Below are positions 1 through 5,977 of a stretch of DNA of 38,915 bases, piece by piece; the first letter of the stretch is position 1, and each line of letters begins with the position of its first letter. This DNA comes from a virus, in IMG/VR virus record IMGVR_UViG_3300046808_000555, positions 1-38,915 of that record. One strand, written 5' to 3'. Position numbers and translations under genes: made by a program. Below the pieces are notes generated by a model. That model was given only the letters and a program-made list of their open reading frames with translations, made no database searches and was not told where the DNA came from.

Positions 1-1
1 C

Positions 2-148
2 AACGCCGACATCGAACGCTCCGGCTACCACTGGCAAGTCTGCCGCCAGCTACTGGAAGAGGAGAAAGATGCCAGCCGTGGAGCCGCCAGACAAGTCTTT
101 ACCATCGACCCCTATTCCGGAAACGGGACCCCACAAAACATGTACTAA
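2..148 (+). CDS. C-terminal end of an unidentified protein (cut by window edge)
   Basis: An open frame enters from the left edge and ends at TAA 146-148, giving the last 48 residues of a protein. The visible part is polar, contains the segments RSGYHWQVCRQLLEEEK and FTIDPYSGNGTPQNMY, and has no motif I recognise. It lies 5 bases before a holin-like gene on the same strand, so it is probably the last gene of the late virion or tail block that lies outside the window. That role is inferred only from position; identity cannot be given. Confidence 0.6.
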   Translation, partial: NADIERSGYHWQVCRQLLEEEKDASRGAARQVFTIDPYSGNGTPQNMY

Positions 149-153
149 CCAAT

Positions 154-387
154 ATGTTGCAAGACCACTTAGCCACCGATATCTCAAACAGTCCTATGTG
201 GTCTTATCTAAATGGGGCTACTGGCGCAGCCGCCTCTTCTCTAGCCATCATCACCTCATTTCAGGAACAATTGGACTGGTGGGTGCGATTTGGGAGTAGT
301 GTTATTTTCCTTGCAATCAGCATCGTTTCGCTGTATAACATGGTGAACCAGCTCATAATGAGGTGGCGCAACAAGAAAAAACCATAA
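154..387 (+). CDS. Holin-like small membrane protein (77 aa)
   Basis: A 77-residue protein with a strongly hydrophobic segment at about residues 47-68 (SSVIFLAISIVSLYNMVNQL), a weaker hydrophobic stretch at about 20-37, and a positively charged tail (RWRNKKKP). Small size, one or two membrane segments, a basic C-terminus and a position two genes upstream of the endolysin all fit a phage holin, which would open the inner membrane so the amidase can reach the cell wall. No family signature decides the matter, so holin is an inference from topology and context. An alternative is a spanin- or antiholin-like partner of the next gene. Confidence 0.6.
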   Translation: MLQDHLATDISNSPMWSYLNGATGAAASSLAIITSFQEQLDWWVRFGSSVIFLAISIVSLYNMVNQLIMRWRNKKKP

Positions 388-400
388 CCACAACACGCCT

Positions 401-553
401 ATGAAAACTACCGTACTCGGAGTATTAACCATTATTGCCACACTTTCTAACGTTGGCATCCAAATCCTCAAAGGCGGAGCGCCCGATTTCGTCGGCGCAT
501 TTGCTGCCGTAACCGCTGGCGTTGGCTTGATCAAGGCCAAAGACGCCAAGTAA
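401..553 (+). CDS. Second small hydrophobic protein of the lysis cassette (50 aa)
   Basis: ATG at 401 opens a 50-residue frame ending at TAA 551-553. The protein begins MKTTVLGVLTIIATLSNVGI, has a second hydrophobic stretch FVGAFAAVTAGVGLI and ends KAKDAK, so it could form two short membrane helices joined by a Gly/Pro turn (KGGAPD). Similar tiny proteins are common next to phage endolysins and are often called holin-like. It sits 13 bases after the previous gene and 24 before the amidase. It may be the holin, with the 77-residue neighbour as partner, or the reverse. Confidence 0.6.
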   Translation: MKTTVLGVLTIIATLSNVGIQILKGGAPDFVGAFAAVTAGVGLIKAKDAK

Positions 554-577
554 TCCTTACGGAAAGGTATTCACCGC

Positions 578-1147
578 ATGTCCAAAAAGATCGCTATTTG
601 CGTTGGACATAGCCGTTCAGGCGACAAAGGTGCGGTGAATACCGACGGCGTCTCTGAATGGGCTTTCAACAAACCGCTTGCGGAACGCACAGCGGAGCTT
701 TTGCGTGACGCGAAGCACGACGTGAAAGTCTGGTCCGAATACGGCGGCTCTGGCTACAGCAGCGCAATGAGCTGGATCGCCGCACAGATTAGGGAGTACG
801 CCGCTGACGTAGCCGTCGAGCTGCACTTCAACTCTGCCGGACCGACGGCCAACGGATACGAGTTTCTCCATTGGCATCGTTCCGGACGCTCCGCCAGACT
901 GGCATCCTGTTTTCATTTCTCGTTCAAGAAGTTTTTCCTACAGCGGAAATCCAGAGGTCTGAAAGCCATCGCCAGCGGCGACAGAGGTTCTGCGTTCCTA
1001 CAGCGTACCCACTGTCCAGCGGCTATTCTGGAGCCCTACTTCGGCAGCAATGTCGAAGAGACTGATTTCTATTCCGTCCGCCGCGAAGAGCTGGCCAGAG
1101 CCTACGCAGACGCAATCATTAGCTGGCTATCCGCAGAGAAACCATGA
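578..1147 (+). CDS. N-acetylmuramoyl-L-alanine amidase, Amidase_3 type (endolysin)
   Basis: This 189-residue protein fits the Amidase_3 fold of zinc amidases, which cut the bond between muramic acid and L-alanine in peptidoglycan. The expected metal and catalytic residues are visible: H11 in CVGHS, E27 in SEWAFNK, H83 in ELHFNS and E152 in AILEPYFG. There is no signal peptide, so release probably depends on the holin-like proteins just upstream. It is a single-domain enzyme of usual length with no separate wall-binding domain. A GGAAAGG stretch about 9 bases before the ATG is a plausible ribosome site. Its last four bases (ATGA, 1144-1147) overlap the next start codon. Confidence 0.9.
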   Translation: MSKKIAICVGHSRSGDKGAVNTDGVSEWAFNKPLAERTAELLRDAKHDVKVWSEYGGSGYSSAMSWIAAQIREYAADVAVELHFNSAGPTANGYEFLHWHRSGRSARLASCFHFSFKKFFLQRKSRGLKAIASGDRGSAFLQRTHCPAAILEPYFGSNVEETDFYSVRREELARAYADAIISWLSAEKP

Positions 1148-1914
1148 CTCCGGAAGAATTAGAACAGGAGAAAAAAATAGCTACACTACTTTCTAAGGCG
1201 GTGGCAAATCGAGAATCTCCAAAATCGATTGATTATTTTCAAGATAAAAATAAGTTTTATCGTGTAATTCGTGGTGAAGCTGCGGCTAAAGATATTCAGC
1301 AATCTGGAGTAGTTCGTTCAGCGAAAACAGCGGGAGTAGATTATGAGCTAAAATCAAAAGATGGGAAGATTAGTTTAGGTAATAGGCCAACTAAATGGCC
1401 CTCATTTGCAAAGGGTGAGGCTAGTGTGTCTTATGCAAAAGCCGACCCAAACCATTACATTATTGAAACGAAATCTCCGCTATCTGTGTCTGCAACTGGA
1501 AGACATGGGAAGGGTTCTACACACTTCCCTCCAGTTGACCCAAAAACGCAACAACCACATACGAGTTTACCAGCCTCTGAGGTGAAACTGTGGAAGCACG
1601 TTGGGGAAGGAAAATACGAACCAGTGAGAACATCACTTTCTAGAGTGGTTACAAACGAATTAAATTCCCCAAAAGCAGGTAAAGCAGCTGGTCTTCTTGG
1701 GTTACTTGCATCTGGAGAAGAAGCGGCAAAAGAAGGAAAATCAGTTTACCGAATGTTCGACGGTGGATGGGATTATGCCAATAAAAAATCTCCAGAAGAA
1801 AATGCTAGAATAAAAGAAGATTGGAAAAAACTCCAAGAAGAAAATCCCGAATACGCTAAAGAACTTGATAAGGCATCAAAAGCTAGATCTGTCCCATCAA
1901 CTCGAACATATTAA
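1144..1914 (+). CDS. Uncharacterised cargo protein (256 aa)
   Basis: I do not recognise this protein. It starts inside the endolysin stop (ATGA overlap) and so is translationally coupled to it, but its base composition is clearly richer in A+T than the endolysin. Visible features are a segment near residues 34-50 (FYRVIRGEAAAKDIQQSGVV), a Gly/His patch GRHGKGSTHFPP near 119-130, and a charged, helical C-terminus rich in Lys and Glu. The FYRV...SGVV pattern recalls the first strands of ADP-ribosyltransferase-like or toxin-like folds, but I cannot confirm a catalytic triad. A secreted or injected effector, or a moron gene, are possible readings. Confidence 0.7.
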   Translation: MTPEELEQEKKIATLLSKAVANRESPKSIDYFQDKNKFYRVIRGEAAAKDIQQSGVVRSAKTAGVDYELKSKDGKISLGNRPTKWPSFAKGEASVSYAKADPNHYIIETKSPLSVSATGRHGKGSTHFPPVDPKTQQPHTSLPASEVKLWKHVGEGKYEPVRTSLSRVVTNELNSPKAGKAAGLLGLLASGEEAAKEGKSVYRMFDGGWDYANKKSPEENARIKEDWKKLQEENPEYAKELDKASKARSVPSTRTY

Positions 1915-1917
1915 ACT

Positions 1918-2049
1918 ATGACACCAGCCAAATCCAAATCACAGAAACAAGTCGCTTACTTGCTCTCCAAAGTTAGCCCGCTCTCCGAAAAGGAACAAGG
2001 CAAGCTGAAGAAGGAGCTTCACAGCGGAGCTGTTAAGGTTAAAAAGTGA
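1918..2049 (+). CDS. Small basic protein (43 aa)
   Basis: ATG 1918 opens a 43-residue Lys-rich frame ending at TGA 2047-2049, starting only 3 bases after the previous stop. It begins MTPAKSKSQKQVAYLLSKVS and ends GAVKVKK. The pattern of a KSKxQ start, a LLSKxSPLS core and a K-rich KLKKEL helix resembles small basic phage proteins of unknown function. There are no cysteines and no membrane segment. It could bind nucleic acid because of its charge, but that is only inference. Confidence 0.6.
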   Translation: MTPAKSKSQKQVAYLLSKVSPLSEKEQGKLKKELHSGAVKVKK

Positions 2050-2052
2050 GCA

Positions 2053-2077
2053 ATAGGTCAAGCATGAGTTGACCTAT
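2053..2077. repeat. Inverted repeat with 9-bp arms between two genes
   Basis: ATAGGTCAA at 2053-2061 is perfectly complementary to TTGACCTAT at 2069-2077, with a 7-base spacer. It lies just after the stop of the 43-residue gene and 18 bases before the ATG of the next gene. There is no strong T-run, so it is not a clear terminator. It could be an operator or an mRNA hairpin. Confidence 0.5.
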
Positions 2078-2095
2078 CTAACTTATTTTAAACAT

Positions 2096-2965
2096 ATGCC
2101 ACCAAAAGACAATACTTCTGAGATTGCTGATTACGTAATCAAAAAATATGGTAAAGATTCTGGTGAAGAATCTAATACTACAAAAGAAAGCAAAAGAATT
2201 GCTAAACTTTCTGATTACTTAATTAGAGCATATGGTAGAAATTACGATAAAGAATTAGCCGCTGCGAAGGAATATACAGATGAAAATTTTCCGGCACGGT
2301 CATGGGAACCAGCCATTCGTGATGGGATACCTAAGCGCTTTGATAAGCGATCTTTTGCGGCTAGAGATCTAGATAATAGTTTAGACGCGCCAGTCCCTAT
2401 TGAAGAAAATCCAGACTTACCTTTAGGTACAGGAGGTCTAGCATATAGCTCTAGACCGGATGTTAGGGGTATTAATAAGGTTGAAAAAATTGAAGTATTG
2501 CCCGAATCTCAATTAAAATCTAAATATGGGATTAGCCAAGATGATATTATTCAACACGAATTGGGACATGTAGCTTACCCGACGGGAAGTACTGAGCCCA
2601 ATTATAGTAAAGGATCAACAGAAGCTGGATCTAAAGACTCTGCAATTGACCACCTTACAAAACCAGTTGAGGCAATTGATGTGTTGGGGCGCGTTACCCG
2701 CGAGAATTTTAAGTTGACAGGTAAACGTTTTGACGGGGAGTCTTTAGGTAAATATATTGAAGCTGAGGATAAAAAACCAGAAGAGTCTAGATTTGAGGGG
2801 TTCTCGATAGATTCAAAAAATATGCTCGAAGCCCTACGCCGCTCCAAAAAAGGAGAATACGAAGGAGATAAAGACGGACAATTTTTTAAAGATGCGGCTA
2901 CAATAATTCCTTCACTGGTTAAAAATGAATCCTTTATGGAAGCCGTTGATCGGCGCTTATCTTAA
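2096..2965 (+). CDS. Putative zinc metallopeptidase-like protein (HELGH motif)
   Basis: The 289-residue protein has an HExxH motif, H154-E155-L-G-H158, in the context DDIIQHELGHVAYP. It is followed about 35 residues later by LTKPVEAIDVLGRV, where a Glu could be the third zinc ligand. This spacing is seen in phage and polyvalent-protein zincins, so a protease fold is plausible, but no substrate can be named. The N-terminal 60 residues hold a duplicated helical unit (YVIKKYGKD and YLIRAYGRN). I chose ATG 2096 rather than an upstream TTG at 2069 because the TTG lies in the arm of an inverted repeat. The gene is AT-rich like its neighbours. Confidence 0.65.
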   Translation: MPPKDNTSEIADYVIKKYGKDSGEESNTTKESKRIAKLSDYLIRAYGRNYDKELAAAKEYTDENFPARSWEPAIRDGIPKRFDKRSFAARDLDNSLDAPVPIEENPDLPLGTGGLAYSSRPDVRGINKVEKIEVLPESQLKSKYGISQDDIIQHELGHVAYPTGSTEPNYSKGSTEAGSKDSAIDHLTKPVEAIDVLGRVTRENFKLTGKRFDGESLGKYIEAEDKKPEESRFEGFSIDSKNMLEALRRSKKGEYEGDKDGQFFKDAATIIPSLVKNESFMEAVDRRLS

Positions 2966-2987
2966 AAACTAAATAAATTTTAAACAG

Positions 2988-3293
2988 ATGAAAAACAAAT
3001 GGCCAAAGACAATTATGGTTGCAGGTAGGCGTGTACGCCTACTTTTCTGCGATCTTGATGATACCTATGGCCAGTATAAGCACGACCTCAAAACGATTGA
3101 GATTAGCCGTGCTATTCCAGATTCTATTAAATTGATTACTATCCGACACGAATTGATGGAGGCAGCGTTGCTTCTTTCTGGTGTCGGGTTTGCTGATCGC
3201 TATGAGCAAGAGCCAATAGTTCGGTGTATGGAGGAGATTTTCTTTCCGGCATGGGACACCTTCTTGAAACGTATTGCAAAATCTAATGCTTGA
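2988..3293 (+). CDS. Zincin-like small protein with degenerate HExxH (HELME)
   Basis: This 101-residue protein resembles short phage proteins in which a beta-rich start (VRLLFCDLDDTYGQYKHDLKTIEIS) is followed by a metallopeptidase-like helix. Here the helix reads ITIRHELMEAALLLSGV near residues 50-66. The second histidine expected in HExxH is glutamate (HELME), so zinc binding by the usual geometry is doubtful. It may be an inactive or structural derivative. The end FFPAWDTFLKRI is amphipathic. Its last 8 bases overlap the ATG of the following nuclease gene. Confidence 0.6.
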   Translation: MKNKWPKTIMVAGRRVRLLFCDLDDTYGQYKHDLKTIEISRAIPDSIKLITIRHELMEAALLLSGVGFADRYEQEPIVRCMEEIFFPAWDTFLKRIAKSNA

Positions 3294-3843
3294 CCAATTC
3301 AAACCCGTTGCAAACGGGAAGTTTATTGAGTTCCGCCCTTCTGGTGAGGACTTCAAACGAGCCGCCGATATGTCAGAACAGATGGGTGTTTTGGCAAACT
3401 CATACACTAGAGGTGCTGGTAGAATGAGCGGATTCTTAGGCGAAATCGCCACTGAGAAATATCTTAGTGCCTTTATCGACAACACAGTTCCAGCTACCAA
3501 AAGCTACGACTTGATGTCGCATTCAAATATCTCGATTGAGGTTAAAACAAAACAGGCTTCTTCAATTCCGAAACCAGATTATCTGGCTTCTGTGGAATTG
3601 AAGAAGACCCATATGTTTCAGAATGATCTCTATGTTTTCCTCCGCTGCCACAACTCGTTAAACAAGTTGTGGCTTTTGGGGTGGATTAAAACTGGATCAT
3701 TCAGGCGTCGTTCCATGTTCAAGAAGAAGGACGAAGTAGAAGCGGATTCTAATTTCAAGTACAAGACCGATGGTTATCACATTGAAATTAAGAAGCTCAC
3801 TGCTATGCCGCTTCTGCTGGATTATCTGAAGGACCAACAGTGA
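3286..3843 (+). CDS. PD-(D/E)XK superfamily nuclease, putative
   Basis: This 185-residue protein has the ordered pattern of a PD-(D/E)XK nuclease. There is a Glu in a helix (GFLGEIATEKYL), then an Asp at the start of a strand (SYDLM) and an E-x-K in the next strand (ISIEVKTK). Such enzymes cut DNA and in phages serve as resolvases, restriction-like enzymes or host-DNA degraders. Which role applies here is not visible. ATG 3286 overlaps the previous stop by 8 bases and is preferred over TTG 3274. The C-terminus converges with the primase gene on the other strand and overlaps it by 41 bases, with no terminator between. Confidence 0.7.
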   Translation: MLDQFKPVANGKFIEFRPSGEDFKRAADMSEQMGVLANSYTRGAGRMSGFLGEIATEKYLSAFIDNTVPATKSYDLMSHSNISIEVKTKQASSIPKPDYLASVELKKTHMFQNDLYVFLRCHNSLNKLWLLGWIKTGSFRRRSMFKKKDEVEADSNFKYKTDGYHIEIKKLTAMPLLLDYLKDQQ

Positions 3844-5977
3844 TATCGTATTTGGGGTTCAGATTGATCTCCCAAATCTTACCACCGCCTTGGCCATGAG
3901 ATTTGACCGGACGCAAGTGCTTGTTGTTCCGGCTTGCCTCTTCCATCGTGGACATGCCACGGCGGACGAACTCCAGATTGTTGGACATGCCGACGCCACG
4001 ACCATTGTTGAAATCGTGTAGCGCGACTTGGAATTCCGTAAGCGTTCCCTGCCAGATATCCATATCTGGATTAAGTGCGCGGCAACGCTTAGAGAAGAAC
4101 TCCACCAACTCTGCCACTGACGAACGGCTGGAGTTGTCATAGGCAGCGGAGGCAATTGTCTCGTCGATATAGCTGACGATGCCAAAGCGTCCGAAGTCTT
4201 CGATCTCTTTCGGGATCTTCCAGTCGATTAGGAATTTCGCGAAGTGTGGCAGTTCCTGTTCGATAGTCGCTTCCAGTACCGAATTCCTTGGAAAGTTGCT
4301 GGTGGCTTTGTCACTAATACGGAGTGCCATCAGCTTATCTCTGTTGCTTGAATCCAGAGCCGGAATCACGGACAGACTGTTGGCATCCATGTTCAGAGAC
4401 ATGATCACTCGTCCCGTCCACGGAATCGACATGGCGTCTGCGTACTTCGCTTGATACTCAACTCGCGGGTTGGCGACAGATCGTTTGATAATCTCTGTGG
4501 CTTTGCGCTGATCCTGAAAGGACGCAGCCGATGTGGTGTCGTCAATGACCCATGCGGCAACACGTCCTAAGTCTTTGTTGAACTTAGTCTGTCCGGAAAT
4601 GTAATCGCTGGCATCGGCGTAGCCGCCGACCAGACCGGAAATGACTCTGTTCGATAGTAGTGATTTTCCTTTGTTCGTCGGTCCGACAAGCAGCAGAGCC
4701 TGTCCTTGAACGAACTCACGGTCTAGCACTGCGCTGTAGAAACGCTTGAGCCACGAATACAGATACTCCACAGTCGGTCTATTGCCAGAAGTATTGACGA
4801 ACAGCTGATTGAGCCACTCATGGATGAACGGCCACTTAGCTGGATCGCCATCTGAGTCTGGCTCGACTGGCGTGATATTGGCGCAGTTGAGAATCCGATG
4901 GCCGTTGTAGGCGACCACACGATCCTTTGAGAACACGACTGGCGCGATCTCGTCGATGCGGTTCTGGTTAGAGATAGTGAGGATAGCTGACTCCAGCTCA
5001 GATAGTGGCTGGCCCTTCTTTGGCTTGAGCGAGAATCCGTACTGCCTCAGCTCCAGAATCAGTTGCTCGCGTGGAATGGTAACAGCGGAAGTGAACAGGA
5101 CTTTGAAGAACGATCTGCCATTGTACCAGTACTCGTCCAGTAGATTGCCCATCTTCTTCTCTTCGTAATCCTTAACGAACTTCGCTCCGAAGATTTCCTT
5201 CCACGACACGAAGCCTTTTCCAGCACGGTCAGAGTAACAGATGATGCCGTCTTCCGACACTTGGCAACCGTCACGGTTGATACCGTCATCAATCCAGAAC
5301 AGTGGACCACGGCATCCGACTTCAAATTCTCCGATCCAACGATTCGGGAATCGGGATTCAACTTCGGCTGCGATCACAGAGATCGGGATCGAAGTCTCCG
5401 AAGACTGCGGCGGATGATCGTTAGCGGCTTTCATCAGAGCCGTCTGTACTGTAGCGTCAGAGACTTTACCCCCTAAGCTGTGCCAGTCTTCGCCTAATTC
5501 AAAGTACTGGCTGGCCCTCAATGAGGTACTGTCAAAGCCAGCAAACAGACGATCTAGTTTGAGTGACGAATTCATTTGCTTCATGAATGCGTCAAACATC
5601 TCTGGAGCAATCGGGATCGGATTATCAAATTCCCAAACCAAACGGAGATAGCCAGATTGTGTCTTAGTTCTCCACGTCGGCATATTAACCCCACACTTCG
5701 CAGTTATGTCGCTGTCAATGCTGCCCCAATTAACTGGAGCGTCATAGTCGGCAACTACGCCATAGATTTTATTCGGTGGGTTGTCGTTGCTGATCCGCTT
5801 CGATGGCGTACTTCCTTCGACCATATTGTAGAACACATGGTCTGTTGCAGCGTTGGAACACCACGCACGGAAGTCTGCCTTAGAGGCGAATTTTGGTTTT
5901 GGTTTCTGTAGGTTGTTAAGGCTTTGTGCTTTAACGGCTTTTGTTTCTCTTAGGTTCTTTAGGTATCGGTAGCTCAT
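3803..5977 (-). CDS. AEP-type primase fused to SF3 (D5-like) helicase
   Basis: This 724-residue replication protein has two enzymatic halves. The N-terminal part has an archaeo-eukaryotic primase-like core, with catalytic D77-Y-D79 in YGVVADYDAP, then SGYLRLVWEF and a conserved RASQYFELGEDW. The C-terminal part is a superfamily 3 helicase, with Walker A GPTNKGKS at about 432-439, Walker B AAWVIDD at about 476-480, and a sensor-like strand RVIMSLNMD. The protein would make primers and unwind DNA for the polymerase encoded directly upstream. I chose ATG 5977 because it overlaps the polymerase stop as ATGA; an extension to 6034 is possible but would overlap more. It is the last gene of the leftward operon. 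Confidence 0.85.
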   Translation of the reverse strand: MSYRYLKNLRETKAVKAQSLNNLQKPKPKFASKADFRAWCSNAATDHVFYNMVEGSTPSKRISNDNPPNKIYGVVADYDAPVNWGSIDSDITAKCGVNMPTWRTKTQSGYLRLVWEFDNPIPIAPEMFDAFMKQMNSSLKLDRLFAGFDSTSLRASQYFELGEDWHSLGGKVSDATVQTALMKAANDHPPQSSETSIPISVIAAEVESRFPNRWIGEFEVGCRGPLFWIDDGINRDGCQVSEDGIICYSDRAGKGFVSWKEIFGAKFVKDYEEKKMGNLLDEYWYNGRSFFKVLFTSAVTIPREQLILELRQYGFSLKPKKGQPLSELESAILTISNQNRIDEIAPVVFSKDRVVAYNGHRILNCANITPVEPDSDGDPAKWPFIHEWLNQLFVNTSGNRPTVEYLYSWLKRFYSAVLDREFVQGQALLLVGPTNKGKSLLSNRVISGLVGGYADASDYISGQTKFNKDLGRVAAWVIDDTTSAASFQDQRKATEIIKRSVANPRVEYQAKYADAMSIPWTGRVIMSLNMDANSLSVIPALDSSNRDKLMALRISDKATSNFPRNSVLEATIEQELPHFAKFLIDWKIPKEIEDFGRFGIVSYIDETIASAAYDNSSRSSVAELVEFFSKRCRALNPDMDIWQGTLTEFQVALHDFNNGRGVGMSNNLEFVRRGMSTMEEASRNNKHLRPVKSHGQGGGKIWEINLNPKYDITVGPSDNPAEAA

